Assembly: GCF_964340395.1 (NCBI RefSeq)
Contig: NC_135565.1
Span: forward strand, 20,946,209 to 21,010,208
Source: Glandiceps talaboti
Taxonomy: Eukaryota; Hemichordata; Enteropneusta; Spengelidae
DNA: 64,000 nucleotides
Direction: 5' to 3'
The notes below the pieces were generated by a model. That model saw only the letters and a program-made list of their open reading frames with translations. It was not told where the DNA came from and did no database searches. Within the stretch, counting starts at the first letter, position 1. Each line of letters starts with the position of its first letter. Below, in pieces: positions 1 to 25,700 of the stretch. A program made the translations under genes and the position numbers.

Positions 1-173
1 GTTAATTGTGTATGTTATACAAGTTTCACGTTAAAAAATATGAACACATCCAATAGTAATTAGTACTATTAGTAGTTATTACTCTGTAGCCTTCTAAAGG
101 GTCTGTATTATTATTATTATTCAAAATCACAACTTATAATCATATCTAATATGATCATCACATTACATTACAG

Positions 174-14169
<13,996 letters not shown>

Positions 14170-14196
<27 letters not shown>

Positions 14197-14440
14197 ATTT
14201 CAAGTTAATGTCATAGTTACCTAGCAACACAACATTAATGTAAATTACTTTGGAAGTCCTGATTGGTTGACTTTCTAATTAGACTGTCATTGTTACCTAG
14301 CAACACAACATTAATTTAATTTACTTTGGAAGTCCTGATTGGTTGACTTTCTAATTAGACTGTCATTGTTACCTAGCAACACAACATTAATTTAATTTAC
14401 TTTGGAAGTCCTGATTGGTAGGCTTCAATTACCTAGCAAC
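14170..14440 (+). repeat. Tandem repeat including the POLD1 stop codon
   Basis: The last coding bases CTTTGGAACTCCTGATTGG plus the stop begin the first of four units starting at 14175, 14248, 14324 and 14400. Later units read CTTTGGAAGTCCTGATTGGT and share GTTACCTAGCAACACAACA. The 3' UTR thus carries three further copies of the codons for the C-terminus. Confidence 0.92.
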
Positions 14441-15229
14441 ACAGAATGATAGATACAAATGGAATAGAGCACCAAGTGAGTGTCAATACAACCTACCTAT
14501 TTTTGTTCTGTTTTTGTATTTTTTTTCTATTACTTTGAGTAGAAACCAATGCCATCCTCACCTGACATAGTTACACAGAAATCTTCTCATTTTGACTAGT
14601 AAATGTTTTACAAGAGATTTCCATCCATCATATATTTATTTGGCTATTTTTGTAGTTACACTTTTCTATCTGACAAAATTTTCACCAAAATATAATCACA
14701 CAGGTGCAGTAGACTAGCTTCTTTATTTCCATTATAAATAAGTACAGGGTCACTTTGTTATTAAAATGGTTGCATTCTCCTTGAAAGTAATCAAATGATT
14801 AAATTGATCCTGATAAAAAGTATGAAATGATAAGCCTACATGTAATATATGGGTAATGTAATGTAATGTATGGAGGGCCTCAATGGAAAGAAGCCGACCC
14901 TTCAATACTTTGCATTGTTTGTAACGCTTACTAAGTTTTACCCTGGATAAAGATATTTTATTCTAAGTATATGGGTTACTTTCTGTAGGAATAAGTCAAT
15001 TATCAGTCTAGTTGTCATACTTTCTGCAAAATATTTCAAGAATATGACATAACTTTAATAAGTTTATGTTTATGTATTCCACTGCCAAACTTTTTAGAGA
15101 ATGAACGTGGTCACTTGGTCATTTACTGCATGTAAATATTTGAGAATTGATATTGAGAATTTCATGACATGTACATGTATATCCACGATAACACACTAGA
15201 GATTCTATCAATGGTCAGCTCTTTGTTTG

Positions 15230-15235
15230 AATAAA
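15230..15235 (+). promoter_or_regulatory. Candidate POLD1 polyadenylation signal
   Basis: AATAAA about 1.03 kb after the POLD1 stop, followed by GT-rich sequence (ACCGTGTGTAATTTG). It is the first clear AATAAA downstream of the stop. Confidence 0.5.
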
Positions 15236-15344
15236 ATTCATTTAACATTACCGTGTGTAATTTGTAATTCTTGTGGTTTACTAAGACAGATTTAAAGATC
15301 ATTGTACCTGTCTAAGAACATTTTACAGATAATAATTATAATTA

Positions 15345-15690
15345 TTACATATTTACCAGAGATTACTTGCACTGCTGCACATACATACTAGTGGTATTTG
15401 CTCTGCAGTGCAATACCAAAAACATTATTACATACCTCTGCAAAACTGCACTGCATACAAATGACGACGCAACTGTTCACTCTACACAAAAGCATGTGAT
15501 CAGTTTAACGGAAATGTTTTTGTTTTGGATAAAGATATGTAATGACAGAACAACAGGAGTATTTTCATGAGAGCTTGGTGCACATGAACTAGCTATGCTC
15601 TTGAAATTACTGCCACAGAGAACACTGCAAGTACTCGCGCTGATACCCCAAGTATGTCACACTTGCACTCGCATGTCAAGGGGTTCTGTC
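15345..15690. mobile_element. Interspersed repeat A, copy 2
   Basis: Diverged second copy of the element at 12600-12995. It is bounded at the right by GGGGTTCTGTCA and has an internal TGACAGAAC that pairs with GTTCTGTCA. The left arm of the inner inverted repeat is partly decayed. Confidence 0.7.
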
Positions 15691-15717
15691 ATACAACTTT
15701 TTTAGTACAATTTTAAA

Positions 15718-16400
15718 ATTATTATTATTATTATTATTTTAATTTCTTAGAAAACGCACTACACATACGTCACAGTGCGATGTACAGAAACTCTAAAAAG
15801 AATATGCAAAATACACATTGCAAGTGGTAGGGTAAAGAACACACAGTCCTGAGGTGAAATAAATGTACAGCAAAGCAAAAAACGAATCACTGATAATACA
15901 TATTAAAAAGATAGGTTTTCAAACCGCGTTTAAAAGACTCAACATTCCTTGCAGTACGAATCTCTACAGGTAACTTATTCCACAGTGATGGTATGAATGA
16001 TGAATGGTTACTTCCCTGAAGTAGGAATTTAAAAAAAAATTGGCCTTGATGATTGCACTTTCGATCTGTCTTGGTCGATGAACCTCAGCAGAATAACAAA
16101 TTCCATAGTTAAAACTGACCACTAGGTGGCGGTATTACTAGTATCAGCCAACTGTATATGTTATACAGTGTTACTGTTAATGCAGGAGGAAACCAGAGTA
16201 CCCCTGGGAAACCTGCAATAATCAGTAGAGTCAAACTGAACAACAATCTTCTTACTCTAAGTATGGCAAATGTAATCAAACCAAGATGAGAGGTTTGAAC
16301 CTTGACTACATAAGAAAAGAGACTAGTGGAGTAAACCACTTGAACACACCTTCTTAAAACTACTAACAGCATTAGTAAGAGACTGAAGTGGTCTAACCTC
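15718..16400. repeat. Old interspersed-repeat block
   Basis: Starts with an ATT run (15718-15738). It then holds two stretches that look like decayed dispersed repeats: one around 15755-16020 (GTTTTCAAACCGCGTTTAAA, ACTTATTCCACAGTGATGG) and one around 16185-16350 containing GGAGGAAACCAGAGTACCCC, a motif I associate with widespread marine-animal repeats. No second copy is present in the window, so the assignment rests on pattern memory. Confidence 0.4.
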
Positions 16401-17018
16401 TAAGACACAGCCTGTAAAATAAGCTGTCCCAATAGTATTGGTCATCATGTTTACAATTTCCTAAGTCATACGTTATTCACATTTACATGTAGCATGAATA
16501 AAAGAAATAATATGTGAAATTTTGCCATTACCAGGAGTCTAAACTATTCCAATATATTTCAATGTTTTATAAAAAAAAAAAAAAAAAAGTTCCCCATTAA
16601 GAGTTCCAAACAATGGTATCATTAAAGTTGCCATGTACCAGCTGTATTATTATCAGCTGATTGTAGTCATGGCAACACTGTAGACAAACTGTCAATGATT
16701 CTATGGAAGTACGGCCATTAACCTTTTATTGAATCTATTGTATAAAATCAATAATATATATAATCAGACCAGTAGCCTGAGTGTCAAGTACCCATATTAC
16801 GTAGATGACACAATCTAAAAATAGAACAGTGAGTAATGCTTTACATATTTCGGTACACACCTTTGTCACCACATCTGTCTGTTTGAATTTAAAACCAAGA
16901 TGTCTGTCTGTTTGCAGGTGTGCATTTCCTACAATGACGTCTGTCTGTTTGCATTCAATTATACAAAGATATGTCTGCATTTTAACAAGATTTAACCATG
17001 GTATATAAGACCCAATCG

Positions 17019-17046
17019 TTTTTAGCCTGATCGATCAGGCTAAAAA
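17019..17046. repeat. Perfect 28-bp palindrome
   Basis: TTTTTAGCCTGATC followed directly by its exact reverse complement. The TAGCCTG edge resembles the ends of the foldback elements at 57857 and 58533. Confidence 0.95.
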
Positions 17047-17737
17047 ATGTAAACATCTACTACGAAGGTCAATTCAAGCTAAATAACGATGGTAAGATAG
17101 CAATGCACGATTAGCCGACATCTACATTTAATTAATCAGATTGTATAAGACCCAACTTTGCTCTAGACAGGCATTTAACAGCTCAATCTTACCAACACAT
17201 GATATCAATAAATGTGTTTTATCATTAGAAGTTAGACCTTTGGTGTGTTGTTATCTACAGGTGAATACTAGAGGCTCTACCACTAGGGAGGATATGATAG
17301 AATTTTGCAATTTTGTGCTTACAAGAAATTTATGCAAGCTAAATTGAAATATATATTAAGTAAAAATTTAGACAATGTCAATTTATTTAAAGATGGCTGT
17401 CATATGGTTCATTCTTATAAAAACATCTCTTGCTAAAGATGACCTAATACCATGTATGCTGATACCAGCTGATTGTAACCATGGTAACAAAGTAGCTGCA
17501 TAGCTAGAATGGTAGATGAGTTAATTGGTGTTTATGATTCCAACTGATTGTAGTCATGGTAACAAAATATGGTAGATGACAGTTATTTGAATTTTTTGGT
17601 TCCACAAATGATAAGTACATACCATTCCTAATTTTGTTAGCATTTATGAACTCAAAATAGATAAGAACATTTCAGATCCTGGTACCTGCTTGTTTGTATA
17701 GAGTACCTGTAGTAGCAGGACTTTGAAATATGCTGTG

Positions 17738-17930
17738 CATAAGACATGCTGAAACCTGTGTGTTAACTTTTATCTCACATTGAACATTCTCTAAGACAGG
17801 GGTTGACCGATGTGTGAGGGCAGCCCATCATGACATACCTTACAGACTAAAAGAGATGCTGAAACCTGTGTGTTAATATTATCTTAGATTCTAGCATTCC
17901 CTAAGACCAGGGATGTATAAACGTGTATAC
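17738..17930. repeat. Diverged two-copy ~115-bp direct repeat
   Basis: ATGCTGAAACCTGTGTGTTAA occurs near 17746 and 17861. Each is followed by a similar TTATCT ... CATTCYCTAAGAC stretch. Confidence 0.7.
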
Positions 17931-19436
17931 GTCCCTGCTAAGACACACTGAATTATGTGAGAATCTCGAACTGATTAACAGACAGTGTGAATAAATGCTA
18001 CACTTGACTAAGCATGTCTTGTTAATAGTTCAACATAAATCTACATCTTTAGTTGTATACCTCATAACTATTTTTGTTTAGTACAATGAGTACTACTAGA
18101 GACTGGCACCGTGGCAGTATAACCTATTTATTACTTCATTGTTGGCGCCAAACCCTTTCTGTTGCCTTTTGATTGATTACAGTTAGGCCAATGCTGTACA
18201 TGTATAGTAACAAACATGTCTGACGGTGTAAAATATAAGTTTTAACATTAAATTTTTATTTTTAAAATGGCCATATGGATGAGGACTGGGTATTTATTTT
18301 GGATTTTTAATTTATAAAATCATGGTTTCCAACTTGAAAAACCAACATGACACAACATATGCCAAATCCTTGTTTGTAACTCAATAAATTGCAAAAGCAT
18401 AATAAATGTGTAAAATCTTTGTTATTGTACGTACAATGACAAATATTTTTACGCATTTTTTGGCTTTTTGCAATTTGTATTAAGTGACAAACACAGACTT
18501 TAATAGTCAATGTTGTTTCACTTTGATTTTTCAAGTAAGAAGCCATGATAAAATTGGGTTATAAATTAAAAATCCAAGATAAATACCCAATCCCAATCCA
18601 TATGGCCACTTTGAATCAGTTCACATTCAAAACCATAAATTCCACTTTTGCATATAGTATAAGATATTAACATCATATATGCCGGTGCTCCAAAATAAAA
18701 ATTAAAAAAAATTTTGCTGTTACTTTGCTCCGAGTTAGAAAACAAGATGGTGGACCAAAATGACATGAGAATTAAAAGTTTTCATATGGCAATATTTTAG
18801 GTATATTGTAACTACTTTAATTTTCATACAAAGTACATGTAGTTCCATTCTTTGCCCCCCTCCTTTTCAATTCGACTTAGATAATACAAACGTATCATAA
18901 TTTAGTTTTATTATTCAGGTTTGTTTTAATTATGTACCGTGACCCATTATGGCAGAAATGTGCATTTCTTCTATCCTTTAAAGCTAATATGCTAATTCAA
19001 GAAGTATTTTCCATTTTCATTAATATTTTTCAGTAGTATGTATATCATGTCATGAAACGATGTGACTTTAATATGAACTAAATTGAATAATTGTATATAT
19101 TGTTGTATTTGTTAAATATCATCTCTGTAGTTCTTTGTGTGTTTTACCTTTATACAAAGTGTTGATGAATTATGGCGTCTACACCCAGCGGTGAAAGGTC
19201 AAAAAAGTTATTCACAAGTAAAGGTAGGAATGACCTTAGATTGACCTTTCAGTGAAGTGTTTGGAATGGTCGGTATGTGTGGCACCAGTCCAACAGGATT
19301 TAAGGTGTTTACTGGTATCGATAACTTGGCAAGATATTTTTTCTTTGGCCTTGCTTCTGTTCATAAGAGTAAGAGTTTTAGCACAAATTAACTATACTGC
19401 TATTGTCATGGTGAATTTTTGTGTGTGAGTACATGC

Positions 19437-19437
<1 letters not shown>

Positions 19438-19477
<40 letters not shown>

Positions 19478-19656
19478 GGTGGGTGTGTGTGTGTGTGTGT
19501 GTGTTGGTGTGTGTGGGGTGGGGGGGGGTGTGCGTTCACGTGTGTGTGTGTAGGCATGTGCATGTGTGTAGGTGTTTGTGTAGGTGTATGTGTGCATGTG
19601 TGACGTGTGTGTATGTGTGTGTGTAGGCGTGTGCATGTGTGTAGGTGTTTGTGTAG

Positions 19657-19695
<39 letters not shown>
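19438..19695. repeat. Compound (GT)n microsatellite
   Basis: GT runs interrupted by GGGT, GTGGGG and GTAGGTGT-type variants. Open frames in all directions are low complexity. Confidence 0.95.
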
Positions 19696-19696
<1 letters not shown>

Positions 19697-20004
19697 GACT
19701 TGTTCACTCAGAATACTCAGAGTACATTTCCTATATAAACATGGATATATATATTGATCTGGACCTCTTCCATGAAATACAATGTTATATCAATTATCTC
19801 CATGTCTGCCAGGTTAATAAACAACTCATTTTAATATAATGCACTTTTATGAAATTGTTTCAGTCTGTATTTTTTGTATGGAGTCTTTACTGAAACAGTA
19901 TTTCTAAGAACTAGTACCTTTAATATAAGTTTAACAGTGACCTAGAGGGTGATGTTATGTAATGAAGCTTACACACTGTAAACCATGTTGGCATGAACAG
20001 GGAC

Positions 20005-20150
20005 ATATTGCACTGCATATATTACCCCAGTAATTGAGGTTTTCATTCTGATTGGCTACAATATTGCATATATTACTCTACTAATTGAGGCTTTGATTCT
20101 GATTGGCTACAATATTGCATATATTACTCTACTAATTGAGGCTTTGTTTT
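20005..20150. repeat. 57-bp tandem repeat, ~2.5 copies
   Basis: TACTAATTGAGGCTTTG, ATTCTGATTGGCTACAATA and TTGCATATATTACTC repeat in order. The last two copies are nearly identical. Confidence 0.88.
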
Positions 20151-20459
20151 GAGCTACTGTTGTTCAGTGATCAACTATTGAATGGATGTAATTACTTAGT
20201 TTCAGTACAGCAGTGCTTTGAAAGCTAGTTCCATGAACTCACAATGGGACTTTGTTTAGGGACAGACTTCCAATGTTTACACTATGTTGATCATAGGGTG
20301 ATTTGATTTGCACAGCAGTGGAACTGCTATCACCCACTTATTTAACACATCACATTGAGCAACATATAGATTCAGTTTGTGTCTGTCTTAGCAAACTGCA
20401 ACCTTAATTACCAGAGTTGTACTTCCAGTAATTATCAAGACTAGCACAGGATATGTCGA

Positions 20460-20825
20460 TACCATACTGTGATACAAACCATAAAACTGCTTCGAAATCT
20501 TGGAAGTTTGTTATCTGGTTTTAATTATTCAATTGTACAAAGTAATAGTTTAATGTTTGTCAGTTTGTCAATTGGTACTATCAATGAAGTTTTGAGGAAA
20601 AAGACTTTCAGTTTTTTAGACAGACTGTATTTATCGTGTAATCCTATCGTTTCAATTATTGTGTCAAATATAATTTTGTCTCAGCATGAGTTGTGGAATG
20701 TTTGGTGTAAGAGGATATTTTACCTTCCTCTATTGTATAATTGATTTTGTTTTCCTACTTTTATTTAATTCTGTATATGGATATTTTTTGTCTGAAATTA
20801 ACTTAAATAAATAAAATAAATAACC
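20460..20825 (+). mobile_element. Possible 3' remnant of a LINE-type retrotransposon
   Basis: A 91-residue frame (20469-20744) ends a few dozen bases before an (AAATAA)n tail at 20803-20822. The segment RKKTFSFLDRLYLSCNPIV resembles the tail after the reverse transcriptase in L2/CR1-like elements. No catalytic motif remains. Identification is by feel; an unrelated open frame is possible. Confidence 0.35.
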
Positions 20826-21337
20826 AGATTACAAACATACTTTTAATTATTTCAATATTAGAAAACATTAATTGGCAAGCATATATACTATATTTCATAA
20901 AAACACTCACATTCAGTCAGGTTTTGTGTAAAATCAAGAATCTCTTCATGTAATGCAAACAACACTACTTTTGTTGCAAGAATGAACAAAATGTGTCAAC
21001 TCTAAGTTTATGTTTATATACATTTAATTAAGTGCAACTGTCTGTGATGAAAATGTTTCCACGGAAACAGATTGTTCAATCACAAAATGACAATTAAACA
21101 AGTGGTATATATTTACATTACTTTAACAATGGATGCAATGTCATAATTCAAATGCAAACTCCACTCATTAAACTAAAAACATTTCCTTCATGAGAATACT
21201 TTTTTTATGGGTGCAGTTTTATATTTGACTGGTAGAGTTTTACAATAAACATACTAAATACAATATAAAATCTCTTGTAATCCCAATGTTTACTTTCAAA
21301 AAACTTCATCCTCATCATAGGTTTCTGACTTGCCCCA

Positions 21338-21343
21338 TTTTAT
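21338..21343 (-). promoter_or_regulatory. Candidate SDHAF4 polyadenylation signal
   Basis: TTTATT on the plus strand, AATAAA on the minus strand, about 140 bases past the SDHAF4 stop. Confidence 0.4.
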
Positions 21344-21484
21344 TTTGTCTCCATAGCATGATTTGAAATAAATACTAGTAGATTCAATCCTATGCAGCAA
21401 TGAAACCCTGTTTCTGCAATAATATCTTGGTTCACTCCAAAAGTTTAACACAGTCAATGTCATTGAACTGGTTGATGCTCATGA

Positions 21485-22418
21485 TTAAAAGTCAATGCAG
21501 CGTCCTTTCCTTTCCCAATCTCCATATCTTGTTGGTTCTGGTCCCCTTGGTCCACCTATTTCACCTGTGTGTGGATTAACATCATTTGGCCATCGTTCCA
21601 ATGGTTCTTTCTCTGCATTTGGATGTGTTCCCACTGGCCATTTTCTGTCACAGTTAGCATCATCATCATGTTTTCCCACTGGTGTGACTGGTTTCTTTAG
21701 TGGTGTTTTACCACTGTATAGTCTCACTTGTACTGGTAGAGTTCTTGCCAAAAGTGGGCAATACCCTGAAATGATACATAAAATTATCATCCTGTAACAT
21801 TAAAAGTATTTTTATATTACAAAGAGGACAGGTAACAGACTAGTCTGGAAGCTATCTGTTGGTTTTTGAATCTGAAGATCCCTTACCACATGTGGTCAAA
21901 TGAACATATTAGAACAACGTTCTGTTTTTACCATCTACAGCAGTATGCTACCAGTACACGATGATGTCATTGCGTCCTCTATGGCATGTGATAGTTCTCT
22001 TTCAAAATTATTACCTAGTTAGGAAAGAATTGCATGAAGATTCCATGACCTTGGTAGAAACAGTGAAGGATATCATTTTGTCTGTGACAAGAAACATTAA
22101 GAGTAAATCCACTACTGTGACTACGAGGGTATAAAACTAGACCTCAGGCTCTATGTTATTGCATATTACAAAATGTTCCTTACATCATCCATGACATTAC
22201 AAAACAGCTAGCAGTCACTGACTTGTGTAACCTTGAGCTTGACAGAGGAAACAGCTCTCGGTTCCAGGATACGACACACTACTACACAAAAATTACCTAG
22301 TCGTGGTTTATTATTGATGGTGACATTGAGTTCAATATAATAATACCTCAAAATACTTACCAATTGTGCGAGAATACGCTATGCTCTTCGAGAGTACGTA
22401 TGCCACTGTGGACGACAT
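21485..22418 (-). CDS. SDHAF4: Succinate dehydrogenase assembly factor 4
   Basis: Mitochondrial matrix factor that helps assemble complex II by binding flavinated SDHA. Two exons: 22361-22418 (ATG at 22418) and 21485-21765. The joint falls in a glycine codon and is GT-AG (ATTG|GTAAGT, TTTCAG|GG). The product is 112 residues, against about 108 in human. The N-terminus ([18 protein letters not shown] ... VRLYSGK) has the basic, Ser-rich look of a mitochondrial presequence. The C-terminus carries the family signature: [20 protein letters not shown] followed by IDF at the very end. A longer frame opening inside the intron is not the true start. It is divergent with HAUS6. Confidence 0.95.
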
Positions 22419-22717
22419 GTTTTCCTGCGTTATCTAATAAAGACCCTCAAGTTAGTATTAGTTATAAATTCCGACAATCTAACTATGCCTAGAGGGTCTT
22501 AAATTGGGGAAATTGACTCAGACGATCCCACCGAAATCAGAGAATATTAGAAGAAAAGTTATGCTGAATAGATAATATTGAACTTGAATAAATACGAAGA
22601 AAAAGTGTTCATTGGAAAATATGCTAGCGAGAGGAAAGTAGAGTAAATTGTTTTTGAAGAGTTGAAATAATTTCCCAGAGTGCACCAGTTGGCGGGGATA
22701 TTCAAGATGGTACAAAG
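22419..22717. promoter_or_regulatory. Shared bidirectional promoter region, SDHAF4 / HAUS6
   Basis: Only 299 bases lie between the SDHAF4 ATG (minus) and the likely HAUS6 ATG (plus), so both 5' UTRs and promoters must fit here. I see no TATA box. The sequence just before the HAUS6 start (TTCAAGATGGTACAAAGATGGCG) has AAGATGGCG, the YY1 core, typical of TATA-less housekeeping promoters. Confidence 0.7.
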
Positions 22718-25700
22718 ATGGCGACCTGTGCAGACGTGTTTTTAGGTACGTTCTTCTATTTCAACTCTGTTTACCCAACTCTCCTACCTTCCAGCCTTGT
22801 TTTTAGTGCACATATGACTGTTGCATATCTTATTATTAGTCTACATATACGTTGAGCTGATTTGCATTGCCATAGAAATGTCATGCAGAGTTTATTGAAG
22901 TTTTGACCAATCAAAACTTTGGTATCGTCTCCTGGCTAGTTCAAAAAAAATAACAAACTCTTGTTTTGACATGTTTTGCAGATCTCAGAATTGTGAACCC
23001 ATGCCTCATGTGATGCCATAAGACTTAAATTTACAAGAGTGCAAGACATACGAATCATGCATCCAGCAGGAAAAGATGGCAGGTCCTATGGCAGTGTTCG
23101 TCGAGCAGCGAGGGAGGTGTTCTTCACCAATCTCATGTTGCTGGGGTTTCAACCAGCAAGAGAAGAAGCAAAAAATAGAACACCATTTACTAGGTAAGCA
23201 GAGGGGTACAGTTGACAACAACACACTTATAAGTATTTTTATTTCATCTGTCCTGCTTGCAGTCATATATTTTAAACTTTTTTTATCGTACTTCATACAA
23301 GAATTTGTTCGCTACGCGGCTACCTGAGGTAAGACCAGATCTTTCAAAATATCAAAAACAAAATGATTTTTTTTTAAAGTTAAAATTCTAATTTCAAATT
23401 TCTATATTCAAATAAACTGAGTGAAGTGTCAATACATGCAAGATGACTTAGTGGTAACAAGTTTGAGTGAAGTGCCACATATTCAGTGACTGCAGTGCAG
23501 TACTCATTAATAGATTTGGATTAAAATATATGTCTACTGATGTTCTGGTTGAATATCAAAGTTATACTTTAGTTTTATTACTGTAATTTATATCGTTTCA
23601 AACAAATCATCAAACAACATCTACTGTCACAGTATAACTGATCAACTATATATTTGTAATTTTAATCGTGTGTACATAATACTTTATATATTTTGAGTCA
23701 TATTGAGTACCTTGCTGTGAATTTCTGTATATGAATATGTGAGGGGACAGGCCCAGACTAGCTGTAAGCCATTTCCTGACTCCACATTTACCCACTGTTA
23801 TATTTATTTGAGGTACCCAGTAAATGAACTGATTATATTCATTCAGTACACACAAATATATTGACTTTACGCTACTTATTGAGTAATAAACCACTAGGGG
23901 AAATTCCAATTTTTCAGGCACTGAAATAAATGTTGTATTCTCTACCCTGATATTTATAATTACAGTGACATGTTTGCTGTACCCAACAAGAAAGCCTTTG
24001 AAGTGGTAATGTATTTTCTGTTGCAAAGGTTGAATCCAAGCATGGCAAAAGAGCAATTCAGGTAGGTATTAACTGTTTTATAAGAATTGAGTAATTTTTA
24101 TCATTTCTGTAAATATGTAATGATCTTCATATACATGTATATGAAAATCAAACTCAGATATGTCAATGTTGTAAAACCTAATCACAGGCCTCAGTGGAAT
24201 GAAGGTGCAACACATGCCAGTATTATCTGTTGTGTAAGTGGAAAAATACAATCCAGCTTTCAAGAATGCTATTTGTCAGAATAGTAAAACAACTGAGCAA
24301 TGAAAACTGCCATATCAGGACTCGAAATTAACAGTTGTCCTGTGTCCACAGACTGCTAATTCTTGTCATGTAAAACCCTGATGGGGCTACCATAATTTGT
24401 AGCTGGTAGCCCACTCAGGCTACTACTGATTATGTGATTACTTAAGGGATGGAAGATTTACAGACATAAAAGTATTTTAATAATACAGATAATTCCTACA
24501 GAGGAACTCTGATTTCAGTTCAGGAATATAGAACTATTGGTCACCATCCTTGGGCTACCACTTGAACTACCCAAAAAAAGTTAATTTCAAGCCCTGTATA
24601 TCTTTTTGAAATATTCACTGGGCATATAAAGTCTAGTATAGTACACTCTCATTGCTAATATTTTAATTTTATATACATGTAAATGACTTATGATTCTATT
24701 GTACAGGGATTGCTGGCCAGTCAATGACAGAAAAAAAGAACAGCAATTCCGTAAAGCTGTAAATAGTTGGTTAACCCACATATCCACAGTAAGTACTAGT
24801 ACCTTACAATATTAGGTGGTGTAAGGGTACGTGTGTCTAAAGTATGCCATGTGTAAGGGTACATATGTCTGAAGTATGCCATGTGTAAGGGTATGTATGT
24901 CTGAAGTATGCCATATGTAAGGGTACGTATGTCATGTGTAAGGGTATGTATGTCTGAAGTATGCCATGTGTAAGGGTACATGTGTCTGAAGTATGCCATG
25001 TGTAAGGGTATGTATGTCTGAAGTATGCCATATGTAAGGGTACGTATGCCATGTGTAAGGGTATGTATGTCTGAAGTATGCCATGTGTAAGGGTACGTAT
25101 TTCATGTTTAAGTGTACGTATGTCTGAAGTATGCCATGTGTAAGGGTACGTATGTCATGTTTAAGGGTATGTATATCTAGTTTGACATATTGTGATAGTT
25201 GCTATTTCTGAACATTGAAGTCCTCTTCATCACCTGACAATCTGCAAAACCACAGGTATAGTGAGACAGCCAGATACTAAAAACTCTAGTAAAGATAGGA
25301 CTAATTCACCTGTACTACAGTCTGTAGTTAGCAGACTGTAAAGACATCATTTCCAGCTTATCAGTTCGGAGAAAAGGGAGATTAGGCCACGCCCACAATG
25401 GCTGATCTGTCAATCTACTGTAGTTAGTACATCTCTTAATATTGCAACTTGGGGTCAACTTCTACATGTTCAATTCTGCCGTCTTTTTAACACGTTTCAC
25501 TTTCTATCTTCTGATGTCTTTTTAACACTTTTCATTCACTATCTTTCTACAGGAGGATTCAGATGCCAATTTACCTAGAATTGTGCCGTCGATGTTTTTA
25601 TCCCCAGGTGGTGATAAATTTTATCACTTACTATTGCATTTATCTACATATGTATGTAAAAAGGCTATTACCGATGAAAATGGTAAGTTGTCCCTCATTT

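Larger units (their letters stand above)
14441..21484. other. Gene-poor interval between POLD1 and SDHAF4
   Basis: Apart from the repeats listed separately, I see no exon-like segment here. It is AT-rich, with scattered X-box-like motifs around 16630, 17465 and 17545 (GATTGTAGTCATGGTAACA type, three related copies). The SDHAF4 3' UTR probably covers its last 100-200 bases. Confidence 0.7.

Noticed and set aside
22698-22750. Upstream ATG at 22708 as HAUS6 start
   Set aside because: That frame reaches a TAG within 13 codons; the ATG at 22718 has the better context.
24796-25052. His/Tyr/Thr-rich minus-strand frames
   Set aside because: Minisatellite in HAUS6 intron 4.
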